Below are positions 49,381-58,330 of a stretch of DNA of 64,000 nt, piece by piece. The position numbers and the translations under genes were made by a program. A model generated the notes under the pieces. It was not told the DNA's origin and did not search any database. It was given only the letters and a program-made list of their open reading frames with translations. The DNA lies in the NCBI RefSeq assembly GCF_001263795.1, contig NZ_LHUR01000011.1, forward strand, positions 186,001-250,000. The letters are read 5' to 3'. Numbering within the stretch: position 1 is the first letter of the stretch; each line of letters starts with the position of its first letter. This stretch comes from Clostridium homopropionicum DSM 5847 (GTDB lineage Bacteria; Bacillota; Clostridia; Clostridiales; Clostridiaceae).

Positions 49381-51924
49381 ATGACTGAAAGTAAAAAAGC
49401 ACAAGAAAATCAGTCTAAAAGAAAAGTAAAAAAGAAAAAAAGAAAAAAAGTTGTTAAAATAGTACTTTTATCGCTATTAATATTAATTTCATTTATAGGT
49501 GTAGCTATTGGAGGGTTAACCTTTGCAATAGTAAAAACAGCGCCAGAATTAGATATTAACACAATTATCGCATCTGATGAGGCTTCAAAAATATATGATG
49601 ATAAAGGTAATTATATTGATAGTATCATTACAGAAAAGAAAAGAGTAATTATAAAATATGAGGATATGCCTAAAAACTTGCTTGATGCCTTTGTAAGCAT
49701 AGAAGATGAGCGTTTTTATAAGCATAAAGGAATTGATATTAAGAGAATTGCTGGTGCACTCTTTGCTGACTTAAAAAATTTTGTACAAGGTAATTCAGGG
49801 CTTCAGGGTGGATCAACCATTACTCAGCAGTTATTAAAAAATACCCTTTTTGAGACTCCAGGAAGAAACTTTGAAGAAAAGGTAAAAAGAAAAATACAGG
49901 AGGCTTATTTAGCTCCCCAATTGGAAAAAAAGGTGGATAAAAATACTATACTTACTGCTTATTTAAATACAGCTTTTTTAGGTGGTAGAGCTATAGGGGT
50001 TGAAGCAGCTGCTCAGCAATATTTTGGAGTTAGCGCTAATAAATTAACTTTGACTCAATGTGCCTTTATTGCTGGGGTAACACAAAGTCCTTCAATTTAT
50101 TATCCTTACTCTAAGACTTCTAAAAAAAATCCTGATAAGTATATTAATAGAACAAAAACTGTTTTGTATAAGATGAAGCAACAAAATTATATTTCTGAAG
50201 ATGAATACAGTAAAGCTCTTGCTGATTTGAATACTGATAAAGCAAAGGTTACTACGGATAGCTCTGTCCAAACTCTTGGGAAATCTATAATCCTTAAGCC
50301 TTCTTCTAATAATGATAAGTATAATTTTGAATGGTTCTCAAGGCCAGTCGTAAATGAAGTAAAAAAAGATTTAAAAGCTAAATACAATTATAGTGATGAT
50401 GAAATTGACAATCTGCTTGTAAATGGTTCATTAAAGATATACTCAACTATGAATAAAGATTTACAAATTGCTTCTCAAAATATTCTAAACCAAGATGAAA
50501 AATTGAATAGACTTACCAGAAAAGATGAAGAAAATACTATACAGCCTCAAGCTTCAGCTGTTTTAGTAGATTATCATACTGGCGAAGTAAAAGTTATTGT
50601 AGGTGGTAGAGGCGATCAACCAGCATCATCTTTTAATAGGGCTACTGGTGCTAAAGTTCCTCCAGGTTCAAGTATAAAACCCCTAACAGTTTATAGTCCT
50701 GCTGTAGATATGAAATTAGCAACTGCTGCTACAGTATTGGAAAATTCACCATTACCTGATGCTATGGCACAAAAATACTCATCTGCTGGTACCCCTTGGC
50801 AGCCTCAGAATGATGACAAAAGTTATTCTGGTTATTTAAATATGAGAGATGCCATTAAAGATTCAGTAAACGTATATGCTGTAAAATTAGAAGATATGGT
50901 TGGTCTTGAAACTGGCATACGTTATGGTGAAAAATTTGGTATTACTTTTGATAATGCGGATAAACACAGTATGGCAGCCTTAGCTTTAGGTCAGCTTACT
51001 TATGGTACCAATACTTTTACTATGGCAAATGCTTATGGAGTATTTGGAAATAATGGACTATATACTACTCCAAGATTATATTCAAAGGTAGTAGATAAAA
51101 CTGGCAAAGCTATTTTAGAAACTAAAATAGAAACTAAGCAAGTTATCTCTCCTCAAGCTGCTTATATTATGTATGATTTATTGCGTGAACCTGTTAGGGG
51201 TGGTACTGCATACAAAATAAACAGCAGTTACAGCAGTGGTACACCAATAGTTGGTAAAACCGGTTCTTCTACAAATTTCAAAAATCTTTGGTTTTGTGGA
51301 TTAACCCCATATTATTCAGGAGCTGTTTGGGTTGAAAACAAATATAATCAAGGAATATATAGTAGCGATGCTGCTTATCTATTAGGAAAAATTATGAATG
51401 AAGCTGTTAAAGACTTACCTGCAAAGGATATTTCTGCTCCTTCTGGTATAACTACTGCTGCAGTAGACAGAGTATCTGGACTTCTTCCATCTCCCCTTTC
51501 ATATAGGGATCCAAGAGGAAGTCAAGTTTATACCGAATACTTTATTAAGGATACTGTTCCAACTACCGTTGATAATATACATGTAGAAGCAAAAATAAAC
51601 AAACTTAATGGTAAATTAGCTTCAAAATTTACCCCAAGTTTTTTAACCGAAAGCAAAGTATATATTAGAAGAGATTATGTACCTACTGTAAGTTTAGGAG
51701 ATCAGGCTTATGTCTTACCTAAAGAACTTGACCCTACTACGGTATCTTCTGAAAATAATACAGACAACAATACTAATAACCCTGATAATACTGATCTTCC
51801 GGATTCAAACATAGATATTGACGATAATTTAGATGAAACTCAAAATACAGATACTAATTCAAATACTAATACGGAGACTAATACCAATTCTAATACCAGT
51901 CATAAAACTACTAAAAACAACTAA
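49381..51924 (+). CDS. Class A penicillin-binding protein (PBP1A-type)
   Basis: A bifunctional peptidoglycan synthase of 847 aa. A Lys-rich cytoplasmic tail and membrane helix (IVLLSLLILISFIGVAIGG) come first. The glycosyltransferase domain has AFVSIEDERFYKHKGIDIKR and GGSTITQQLLKNT. The transpeptidase has the serine motif SSIKPL, SVN (KDSVNVYAVKL) and KTGSS. The C-terminal 70 residues are a low-complexity Asn/Thr/Asp tail outside the catalytic fold, common in clostridial PBPs. AAGGAGG precedes the ATG. It is monocistronic and converges on spoVAE. Confidence 0.96.
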   Translation: MTESKKAQENQSKRKVKKKKRKKVVKIVLLSLLILISFIGVAIGGLTFAIVKTAPELDINTIIASDEASKIYDDKGNYIDSIITEKKRVIIKYEDMPKNLLDAFVSIEDERFYKHKGIDIKRIAGALFADLKNFVQGNSGLQGGSTITQQLLKNTLFETPGRNFEEKVKRKIQEAYLAPQLEKKVDKNTILTAYLNTAFLGGRAIGVEAAAQQYFGVSANKLTLTQCAFIAGVTQSPSIYYPYSKTSKKNPDKYINRTKTVLYKMKQQNYISEDEYSKALADLNTDKAKVTTDSSVQTLGKSIILKPSSNNDKYNFEWFSRPVVNEVKKDLKAKYNYSDDEIDNLLVNGSLKIYSTMNKDLQIASQNILNQDEKLNRLTRKDEENTIQPQASAVLVDYHTGEVKVIVGGRGDQPASSFNRATGAKVPPGSSIKPLTVYSPAVDMKLATAATVLENSPLPDAMAQKYSSAGTPWQPQNDDKSYSGYLNMRDAIKDSVNVYAVKLEDMVGLETGIRYGEKFGITFDNADKHSMAALALGQLTYGTNTFTMANAYGVFGNNGLYTTPRLYSKVVDKTGKAILETKIETKQVISPQAAYIMYDLLREPVRGGTAYKINSSYSSGTPIVGKTGSSTNFKNLWFCGLTPYYSGAVWVENKYNQGIYSSDAAYLLGKIMNEAVKDLPAKDISAPSGITTAAVDRVSGLLPSPLSYRDPRGSQVYTEYFIKDTVPTTVDNIHVEAKINKLNGKLASKFTPSFLTESKVYIRRDYVPTVSLGDQAYVLPKELDPTTVSSENNTDNNTNNPDNTDLPDSNIDIDDNLDETQNTDTNSNTNTETNTNSNTSHKTTKNN

Positions 51925-51960
51925 AATTGTACACACATTGCAGATATTTAACTAAAATCA

Positions 51961-51990
51961 AAATAAAGGAAGCTGTTCTTCCTTTATTTT
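51961..51990 (+). terminator. Terminator of the PBP gene overlapping the spoVAE stop codon
   Basis: AAATAAAGGAAG (51961-51972) pairs with CTTCCTTTATTT (51978-51989), followed by a T run on the plus strand. The right arm contains the spoVAE stop codon (51986-51984), so the hairpin may serve both convergent genes. Confidence 0.9.
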
Positions 51991-52343
51991 TTTGTTTTAG
52001 GCGAAAACATTATTGAAGCTATATATCCAAATATTATTGCAGCACTTATTCCAGCGGCAGTACCCTTTATACCTCCTGTAAAAGCACCTAAAAATCCATT
52101 CTGATCTACTTCTTTAATCACAGCTTTCGCCAAAGCATACCCAAATCCTGGTAAAGGAACGCTAGCACCTGCTTTACCGTATTTTATTAATACATCGTAT
52201 ATATTTAATGCCCCAAGTATTACTCCTGCAGTCACAAAGACAACAAGTATTCTTGCTGGGGTCATTTTAGTTTTATCCATTAATATTTGTGCTATAACAC
52301 ATATTATTCCGCCTATTATAAATGCTGAAATGTAATCTCCCAT
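51984..52343 (-). CDS. spoVAE: Stage V sporulation protein AE
   Basis: SpoVAE is one of the membrane proteins that move Ca-dipicolinate into and out of spores. The 119-residue protein has four hydrophobic segments and the conserved KYGKAGASVPLPGFGYALAK and FTGGIKGTAAGISAAIIFGY. The frame extends to 52376, but the ATG at 52343 has GGAGG 8 nt upstream and starts one base after the spoVAD stop codon. It is the last gene of spoVAC-spoVAD-spoVAE. Confidence 0.94.
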   Translation of the reverse strand: MGDYISAFIIGGIICVIAQILMDKTKMTPARILVVFVTAGVILGALNIYDVLIKYGKAGASVPLPGFGYALAKAVIKEVDQNGFLGAFTGGIKGTAAGISAAIIFGYIASIMFSPKTKK

Positions 52344-52344
52344 A

Positions 52345-53361
52345 CTATTTACCTCCAAATTCAATGGATACTGCATGTGCTATGCCAGGAATACTTTCTC
52401 CCTGAAGTGAAGTTGTAGGACTCATAAGGGCACCGGTGGATACAATCAATACCTTTTTAAACTTTCCGTTTAGTATATTTTTATAAATATAACCACAACT
52501 TACTACTGCAGAGCATCCACATCCACTGCCTCCGCATTGAACTTTTTGCCTTTCTTTATCAAATATTTCATCCCCACAATCAATGTAATTAGAGGAAATA
52601 TCATATCCGTACTCCTTTAATAATTCCATTGTAATTTTTTTCCCAAGCTTTCCTAAGTCGCCACTAGCTATTAGGTCATAATCTTGAGGCTTTCTACCAG
52701 TATCAATAAAATGTTGCTTTAAGGTATCTACAGCTGCTGGTGCCATAGCTGAACCCATATCATTAGTATCTGTTTGACCATAATCCTTAATTTTACCTAC
52801 TGTAAAAAAAGTTGTATAGGGATGAGTTCCTTTATTACTAATAAGCATTGCTCCAGACCCAGTTACAGTCCATTGTGCAGTTGGGGTTCTTTGAGCTCCC
52901 ATTTCTAGTGGATATCTAAATTGCCTTTCTGCGGAGGAAAAATGCGATGATGTGGCAGCAATTGCATAATCTGCATAATTTCCGTCAACTAACATAGATG
53001 CTACTCCTAATGACTCAGACATTGTTGAACAAGCTCCGTAAAGCCCAAGAAATGGCATATCAATGTCTCTTGCTGCGAAGTTTGAAGCTGCAGTTTGATT
53101 AAGTAAATCCCCAGCAACCAAGTAATTAATATCCTGCTCTTTTAAATTTGCCTTTTTCAAAGTTTCCTGTATTGCATTATACATAATACTGCTTTCTGCT
53201 TTTTCAAAGCTGTCTTTCCCATTTAAGTCATCCTGTAGTATTATATCAAAATAATTCTTAAGAGGTCCTTCCCCCTCCTTAGGACCAACAATACTTGTTG
53301 TAACCACTATTCTAGGTTTATTATCAAATCTTAAAGTTTGTCTCCCTACTCTTTTTGCCAT
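52345..53361 (-). CDS. spoVAD: Stage V sporulation protein AD
   Basis: SpoVAD is a peripheral, thiolase-fold protein that binds dipicolinic acid in spores. The 338-residue protein has VVTTSIVGPKEGEGPLKNYF, DINYLVAGDLLNQTAASNFA, FLGLYGACSTMSESLGVASM and YDLIASGDLGKLGKKITMEL, and ends in SIEFGGK. Cysteines CGGSGCGCSAVV lie near the middle-to-end. It is complete and is coupled to spoVAE downstream. Confidence 0.95.
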   Translation of the reverse strand: MAKRVGRQTLRFDNKPRIVVTTSIVGPKEGEGPLKNYFDIILQDDLNGKDSFEKAESSIMYNAIQETLKKANLKEQDINYLVAGDLLNQTAASNFAARDIDMPFLGLYGACSTMSESLGVASMLVDGNYADYAIAATSSHFSSAERQFRYPLEMGAQRTPTAQWTVTGSGAMLISNKGTHPYTTFFTVGKIKDYGQTDTNDMGSAMAPAAVDTLKQHFIDTGRKPQDYDLIASGDLGKLGKKITMELLKEYGYDISSNYIDCGDEIFDKERQKVQCGGSGCGCSAVVSCGYIYKNILNGKFKKVLIVSTGALMSPTTSLQGESIPGIAHAVSIEFGGK

Positions 53362-53371
53362 AAGACACCTC

Positions 53372-53821
53372 TTATCTTATAAAATAGTAAATAATTCCTA
53401 CTATTATTGAAGAACCAATACCATAAACTAAAACTGGTCCAGCAATAGTAAACATTTTAGCTGCTACTCCTAATACATAGCCTTCTTTTTTAAATTCTAT
53501 TGCAGGTGCCACAATTGAATTTGCAAATCCTGTAATAGGAACTACCGAGCCTGCTCCTGCAAAATCTCCAATTACATCATAAACTCCAATCCCAGTTAAC
53601 AATGCACCTAAAAAAATCATTGTAATAGATACATAAGCGGAAGTTTCTTCAACAGAGAATCCTAAACTACTATAATAATTAACAAAAAATTGACCTATAA
53701 CACATATTAGTCCTCCAACAACGAAAGCCTTAATACAATCTGTTACTAGATTGGATTTAGGTGCTTCATTTTGAACTAAGCTTTGAAATTTCTTTTTAAT
53801 TTGATTTTCTTTAACCTTCAT
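53372..53821 (-). CDS. spoVAC: Stage V sporulation protein AC
   Basis: SpoVAC is a small membrane channel, mechanosensitive in Bacillus, needed for Ca-dipicolinate movement. The 149-residue protein has five hydrophobic segments and the conserved CIKAFVVGGLICVIGQFFVN, YDVIGDFAGAGSVVPITGFA and APAIEFKKEGYVLGVAAKMF. The ATG at 53821 follows AAGGTG; a GTG at 53830 is in frame but overlaps the ribosome site. It is separated from sigF by a terminator and probably has its own forespore promoter, though no clear sigma-G motif was found. Confidence 0.94.
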   Translation of the reverse strand: MKVKENQIKKKFQSLVQNEAPKSNLVTDCIKAFVVGGLICVIGQFFVNYYSSLGFSVEETSAYVSITMIFLGALLTGIGVYDVIGDFAGAGSVVPITGFANSIVAPAIEFKKEGYVLGVAAKMFTIAGPVLVYGIGSSIIVGIIYYFIR

Positions 53822-53911
53822 AAAAATCACCTTCTTTTATATTTTCAATCCTTTGTTTGAAATATTAATGCTTTTCTAATACTTATTGTTCCTAATAATA
53901 AAATTTTTAAA

Positions 53912-53940
53912 CAAAAAATAGGATACTGTATTTGTATCCT
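53912..53940 (-). terminator. Terminator after sigF
   Basis: AGGATAC (53920-53926) and GTATCCT (53934-53940) pair around a 7-nt loop, with a T-rich tail on the minus strand. The stem overlaps the sigF stop codon (53941-53939). It separates the early spoIIA operon from spoVAC-AD-AE. Confidence 0.8.
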
Positions 53941-54694
53941 ATCCACTTAATTTATCTTTCATTGCTTTTAATACTTTTTTTTCAATTCTTGATACTTGAA
54001 CCTGACTGATTCCCAGCATCTGTGCTACCTTTACTTGTGTTATATCTTTAAAATACCTTAATATTATTATTTGTCTTGCCCTTGGGTCTAACTTATTTAA
54101 AGCTTCTTTTAAAGCTAGCTTATCCAGTAATTGCTTATCTTCTCCTTCACTTTTGCTTATTTTATCAATTAAAAATATTGGAGATCCATCATCTTGATGA
54201 ATAGTATCATATAGATATTTGGGTTCATTAATTGCTTCAGTAGAAAATAATATTTCTTCAGTGCTCATTCCAGAAAACTCTGATAATTCTTCTATTGTTG
54301 GTTCTCTATTTAACTTTCTAGTGAGTTTTTCTCTATCATAATGCAACTTTCTTCCCGCTTGTTTTACACTCCTACTTACTTTAATAAGTCCATCATCTCT
54401 TAAAAATCTTTTTATTTCACCCATTATCATAGGAACTGCATATGTAGAAAATTGTACATTATATTTTACGTCAAAGTTGTTTACAGCCTTAACTAATCCC
54501 ATACTACCTATCTGAAAAATATCATCATACTCATATCCTCTATTCAAAAACTTTTTACTGATAGATGATACAAGTGGAAGGTTTTTTTCTATCAGCTTAT
54601 CCAGAGCATCTTTATCTCCTTGTTTAGCCCTTTCTATTAGTTCTAAATTGATTTCATATTTAAATTCACTGCTTTTAGTATTATCTTCACTCAT
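53939..54694 (-). CDS. sigF: Forespore sigma factor SigF
   Basis: SigF is the first forespore-specific sigma factor, held by SpoIIAB. The 251-residue protein has region 2 (RGYEYDDIFQIGSMGLVKAV, then FDVKYNVQFSTYAVPMIMGE), region 3 with GLIKVSRSVK, and region 4 (DPRARQIIILRYFKDITQVK, VAQMLGISQVQVSRIEKK). The start at ATG 54694 is fixed because an in-frame TAA lies two codons upstream. No ribosome site adjoins it; the nearest, GGGAGG, is 28 nt away across a hairpin-forming leader. Confidence 0.96.
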   Translation of the reverse strand: MSEDNTKSSEFKYEINLELIERAKQGDKDALDKLIEKNLPLVSSISKKFLNRGYEYDDIFQIGSMGLVKAVNNFDVKYNVQFSTYAVPMIMGEIKRFLRDDGLIKVSRSVKQAGRKLHYDREKLTRKLNREPTIEELSEFSGMSTEEILFSTEAINEPKYLYDTIHQDDGSPIFLIDKISKSEGEDKQLLDKLALKEALNKLDPRARQIIILRYFKDITQVKVAQMLGISQVQVSRIEKKVLKAMKDKLSG

Positions 54695-54733
54695 ATTTTA
54701 TATAAACCAATAAAGAGGTTTTCCTCCCTTCAT
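54692..54733 (-). promoter_or_regulatory. sigF translation initiation region with distant ribosome site and competing hairpins
   Basis: On the minus strand GGGAGG (54728-54723) is followed by AAAACCTC...GGTTT and then the ATG at 54694. Pairing AAACC with GGTTT (54721-54704) would bring the ribosome site to about 10 nt from ATG. The competing stem GGGAGG/CCTCTT, closed by an AAAA loop, would hide it. An 11-codon frame (ATG at 54733) also crosses the region. Confidence 0.5.
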
Positions 54734-54765
54734 TAATAAAGTCAGTCATATTTTTGAAAAATCCT

Positions 54766-55194
54766 TTATCTTAGTGAATTAAACTTTTTTTTCATTGTGA
54801 CTTTAGTTCCAGAGCTCTTTTCAGATTCTACTGAAAGACTATCCATAAAAGTTTCCATTACTGTAAATCCCATTCCAGATCTTTCTAGATCTGGCCTTGA
54901 CGTATAAAGCGGCTGCATTGCCATCTGAACATTTTCTATTCCAACTCCTTTATCTTCCACAGTAATCGTAACTTCATTATCATTAATTTCTGACTCAATA
55001 GATATAATTCCATCCTCTTTACCGTATCCATGAATTATAGAATTCGTAACGGCTTCAGAAACTGCAGTTTTAATATCTGTAATTTCTTCAATTGTCGGAT
55101 CCAGTTGAGAAACAAAAGCAGCTACAGCAACTCTTGCAAAGCTTTCATTCTCCGACTTACTCAAAAATTCAATTTTTACTTTATTATGACTCAT
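54766..55194 (-). CDS. spoIIAB: Anti-sigma-F factor and kinase SpoIIAB
   Basis: SpoIIAB binds SigF and phosphorylates SpoIIAA. The 142-residue GHKL-type protein has the N box [20 protein letters not shown], the G1 box [11 protein letters not shown] and the G2 region [18 protein letters not shown]. The frame begins at a TTG (55209), but GGGGGG lies 7 nt before the ATG at 55194, the natural start. It follows spoIIAA after 15 bp. Confidence 0.96.
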   Translation of the reverse strand: MSHNKVKIEFLSKSENESFARVAVAAFVSQLDPTIEEITDIKTAVSEAVTNSIIHGYGKEDGIISIESEINDNEVTITVEDKGVGIENVQMAMQPLYTSRPDLERSGMGFTVMETFMDSLSVESEKSSGTKVTMKKKFNSLR

Positions 55195-55209
55195 TGTATT
55201 TCCCCCCAA

Positions 55210-55545
55210 CTACATATTATCTAATGCGTTTTCTATACTTTCGAACATAGGAATAATTTTAAACATTCCTGATAATTCAAATACTCTCTTTACACTTCCA
55301 CTAACTCTAGTAATATATACCTTTCCTTTTTTCAATGAAAGTTTTTTATATCTTCCAATTACAACTCCAATGCCTGAACTATCCATAAATGTAACTCCTG
55401 AAAAGTCCATTATAAGTTTATTGAAACCATCTGTATCAAGCCTATTGTCAACCTTATTTCTTACTTCTTCAGCACTATGATGATCTAATTCACCAATCAT
55501 ATGCACGATTAGCTTATCCCCATTTTTTTCGAAACTTAAATTCAT
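55210..55545 (-). CDS. spoIIAA: Anti-anti-sigma factor SpoIIAA
   Basis: SpoIIAA frees SigF by displacing it from SpoIIAB when dephosphorylated. The 111-residue STAS-domain protein has GELDHHSAEEVRNKVDNRLD and the phosphorylation loop VTFMDSSGIGVVIGRY, with the regulated serine in DSSG. It heads the spoIIAA-spoIIAB-sigF operon. GGGAGG lies 9 nt before the ATG, and a sigma-H-type promoter lies 44-72 bp upstream. Confidence 0.96.
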   Translation of the reverse strand: MNLSFEKNGDKLIVHMIGELDHHSAEEVRNKVDNRLDTDGFNKLIMDFSGVTFMDSSGIGVVIGRYKKLSLKKGKVYITRVSGSVKRVFELSGMFKIIPMFESIENALDNM

Positions 55546-55588
55546 GTTACTCCTCCCATTATTACTAATATAGATTTATATATTTAAC

Positions 55589-55617
55589 TAATTCTATAAT
55601 AACCATTATTTTCCTTC
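55589..55617 (-). promoter_or_regulatory. Sigma-H-type promoter for the spoIIA operon
   Basis: On the minus strand GAAGGAAAA is followed after 11 nt by ATAGAATTA. The consensus is RnAGGAwWW and RnnGAATww with 11-12 bp between, which matches well. SigH drives spoIIA in Bacillus, so the assignment agrees with known regulation. Confidence 0.7.
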
Positions 55618-55685
55618 TTTATTTAAAATAATTTTCCTCTGTTTATGAATTATTCCCAAATACCATATTATTATACTTAAAATTT

Positions 55686-55717
55686 AAAAAAGAGAGAGTA
55701 ATTTATAATACTCTCTC
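55686..55717 (-). terminator. Rho-independent terminator of the methyltransferase gene
   Basis: GAGAGAGTA (55692-55700) pairs with TACTCTCTC (55709-55717), followed by TTTTTT on the minus strand. It lies 18 bp past the methyltransferase stop codon and separates it from spoIIA. Confidence 0.93.
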
Positions 55718-55734
55718 AGGCTGTTTTTAGAAAT

Positions 55735-57489
55735 TTACTTATCATATATAATCTTTATTTCTTCTTCTGTGAAACCAAAAAACTCATTTATTTCTTCTTC
55801 CGAATATTCTTCTTTAGAACCCATTGTAGGAATGCAAAGTTTCAATAGATTATTGGGATAGTATTCGTACATGTTTTCTCCTAGCTTTTTAGCAAAGCTT
55901 TGGAAATAAAATTCATAAACTTTACTGTTTAATAGTGAAATTAAATATTTATACGTAAATGGTACATTTTCTTTTAAGATTAATGCATATATATCTGCAC
56001 TAAAATATTTGCCTTTGTCTAAAATAAAGGTGTTACTAGCTCCTTTATAAGGATAAATTATCTTTTCTTTTTCAAAAATTTCTCTTTTTCTTCCCCATTG
56101 AAGCTGATACCATTTTCGTATTCCTTTTAAGCATTCTCTTCTTTCCATGAGTTTGCTTTGCTTTATTTTAAGATGATTAATTGTATTGGGGTATTTTTCT
56201 GGATCACTAATCGTATCTGAGTAAATTAAGAATTTGTCTTTTAAAATTATTTTATCCTTGCTAATATTACTGCTTTTTATCCAAGGCTTTATTAAATCTA
56301 TTTCTAAATGCTTATTTTCTACTTCTTCCCTTGTTACTACAAAAGCTTTATCACATCCAGTAATTATCCCCTGAGCACTACTACAGATATTGTATAAATT
56401 AGTAAAACTCTTCTCTTCAATTTTATCTATTATTAATCTTTCTTTTTTATCTCTCAATATCCATCCCTTATTATTTAAGCAATTTTTATTTATATAAAAC
56501 TTTTTATATCTATTTCCATTATTCAAAAACAGCGAATTATAAAATTCATCTTTTACTTCTTTAAATCCTTTTAAAGGCTTAATTATTTCTATATTTTCAG
56601 AAGCTTCAGTATCATTAATTAAAAAAATTATAACTGGATCTATTCCAATATTTTTAAAAGGCCTAATACCATAAAAATCCACTACCTTATAAACAGTACA
56701 TACTTCCTTTAATATTTTCCTTAATTCTTCTCCGCTAGGAGCCTCGATAAAATACCTAGAGGTAATAAAGGCTAACTTTCCTTTTTTATGCAGCCTATTT
56801 ATAGCAGCTTGAAAAAAGCAGTATGATATATCACTTTTATCCTTGTATATATTTTTAAATATTTCTTTCAAATTCTTACTGTATTCTTTATCTACTAGCT
56901 TATGTCCTATATATGGCGGGTTGCCAATTATTACATGAAACTTCTCTTCTGCTTTCGAAATTAAGAAATCTTTATTAATAATATTTCTTTCATTAAAATA
57001 GTTACTTTCTGCATATAAATCAATTGCCAATATTTTAAGTGCCATAGGGTCAATATCAAAGCAATATAGATTGTTATCGATAATATGCTTTGATATACTA
57101 TCTGCTTTTAGATTTAACCCATGTTTTTCATTTATATATTCTAAATTCTTATCATAAATTTCTTTTATATTTTCAAAGCATGTAAGTATTATATCTCCAC
57201 AGCCACAGGCTGGATCTAATATTTTCATAAAAGGATCGTTAATTATATCTTCTTCCTTAATTAGACTATTAAACATATATTTTGAAATAGGCTTTGGAGT
57301 GTACACAATGCCATTTAGTTTACCAGTTTTCTTGCCAATTAGTTTTATATATAAACTAGAAAATCTATTATTCTCAATACCAAGTTCGCATTTATATTTA
57401 TTTATAGCCATCTTTTTAAAAACATTATCTATTGGTGCTGTTATTATATTATATACTTCATTAATTTTATCTACAAAGTAATTGTACAT
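55735..57489 (-). CDS. Orphan adenine-specific DNA methyltransferase (TaqI/Eco57I-like)
   Basis: A 584-residue gamma-class N6-adenine methyltransferase. The SAM site is LDPACGCGDIILTCFE, and the catalytic motif is VIIGNPPYIG. A C-terminal region from about residue 340 (GWILRDKKERLIIDKIEEKS, AQGIITGCDKAFVV, YPYKGASNTFILDKGKYFSA) resembles the TaqI-like target recognition domain. No nuclease motif or restriction gene adjoins, so it is probably solitary. Its size and build resemble CamA of Clostridioides difficile, an orphan methyltransferase that affects sporulation, but orthology is unproven. It has GGAGA before the ATG and its own terminator, and lies just upstream of spoIIA. Confidence 0.88.
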   Translation of the reverse strand: MYNYFVDKINEVYNIITAPIDNVFKKMAINKYKCELGIENNRFSSLYIKLIGKKTGKLNGIVYTPKPISKYMFNSLIKEEDIINDPFMKILDPACGCGDIILTCFENIKEIYDKNLEYINEKHGLNLKADSISKHIIDNNLYCFDIDPMALKILAIDLYAESNYFNERNIINKDFLISKAEEKFHVIIGNPPYIGHKLVDKEYSKNLKEIFKNIYKDKSDISYCFFQAAINRLHKKGKLAFITSRYFIEAPSGEELRKILKEVCTVYKVVDFYGIRPFKNIGIDPVIIFLINDTEASENIEIIKPLKGFKEVKDEFYNSLFLNNGNRYKKFYINKNCLNNKGWILRDKKERLIIDKIEEKSFTNLYNICSSAQGIITGCDKAFVVTREEVENKHLEIDLIKPWIKSSNISKDKIILKDKFLIYSDTISDPEKYPNTINHLKIKQSKLMERRECLKGIRKWYQLQWGRKREIFEKEKIIYPYKGASNTFILDKGKYFSADIYALILKENVPFTYKYLISLLNSKVYEFYFQSFAKKLGENMYEYYPNNLLKLCIPTMGSKEEYSEEEINEFFGFTEEEIKIIYDK

Positions 57490-57546
57490 TGCTTTCTCTC
57501 CAAAATATAGATAGCTATTTTATGTCAGTATAATAGCCTTATTTGT

Positions 57547-58185
57547 TTACTTAAGAAACTGGTCTACCATTTTCTCAGCTGTATTTTTATATTCTAATGC
57601 CTTTGATAATATTTCTGCACATCTATTATTTATTTCACTTTTAACCTTTTCTTCCTTAACCCCATTTAAGTTTATTTTTACATTTAGTATAGAACTTTCA
57701 ATACAAGCATAAAGAAGATAAGAAGCAACCCCTGCATCTGAAATTACATTTTTGTTTCCATATTTACATGCTGTAATTATATTAGGATAAAATTTTAAGC
57801 TTTCTTCTGCTAGTTTAAGTGGAGTATTCAATGCATTCTCATATCCTTTATCAATAGCCGCTTTTCTTATATTTTTTTCTTCTTCAAGTGTATTTGGCAA
57901 TTTAAAAGCATTCATTAAAGATAAAAAGGCTTCTCCGTCCTTGTCCATAAATTCTAGTAAGATATCATTATATTTTAATGCTTCTTCTAAGGTTTTATCT
58001 ACCATTTCTTTATTTTCTTTTTCAAACTCTTCATAAGCTTTTTTACCAACGGTCAAATTGAATACCATAGCTGTTAAAGAAGTAGCCAAAGCCCCAACTA
58101 ACGCTGCTGCACTTCCACCACCAGGTACCGACTTATTTGATGATAAATCCCCAATATAGTTTTCAATTGTCAAGTTCTTTTGCAA
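57547..58185 (-). CDS. fchA: Cyclodeaminase/cyclohydrolase family protein (methenyl-THF cyclohydrolase FchA-like)
   Basis: A 212-residue all-helical protein of the FTCD_C family. The signature SVPGGGSAAALVGALATSLT near the N-terminus and SDAGVASYLLYACIESSILN in the C-terminal half identify it. In clostridia FchA hydrolyses methenyl-tetrahydrofolate in the one-carbon pathway; fused relatives act on formimino-THF. No other folate gene adjoins here. The start is TTG with GGGGGA upstream. Confidence 0.88.
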   Translation of the reverse strand: MQKNLTIENYIGDLSSNKSVPGGGSAAALVGALATSLTAMVFNLTVGKKAYEEFEKENKEMVDKTLEEALKYNDILLEFMDKDGEAFLSLMNAFKLPNTLEEEKNIRKAAIDKGYENALNTPLKLAEESLKFYPNIITACKYGNKNVISDAGVASYLLYACIESSILNVKINLNGVKEEKVKSEINNRCAEILSKALEYKNTAEKMVDQFLK

Positions 58186-58261
58186 AATTATTTCCCCCTT
58201 TTTTAAAAGCTAAGTTTATTTTAATTATATATTTTCACTATGTCAAACAAAAATGATATAT

Positions 58262-58310
58262 AAAAGGTGATTGAAACTCCAATTTAACATGTAGTTAACA
58301 ATCACCTTTT
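58262..58310 (-). terminator. Terminator after the nitroreductase gene
   Basis: AAAAGGTGATTG (58262-58273) pairs with CAATCACCTTTT (58299-58310), a 12-bp stem with a 25-nt loop, 21 bp beyond the stop codon. The long loop is unusual but the stem is perfect. Confidence 0.8.
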
Positions 58311-58330
58311 ATATTAATATATCTATTAAT

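Noticed and set aside
53822-53911. Sigma-G promoter before spoVAC
   Set aside because: GCATT and AATATAA occur but spacing and bases fit the consensus poorly; not reported as a feature.
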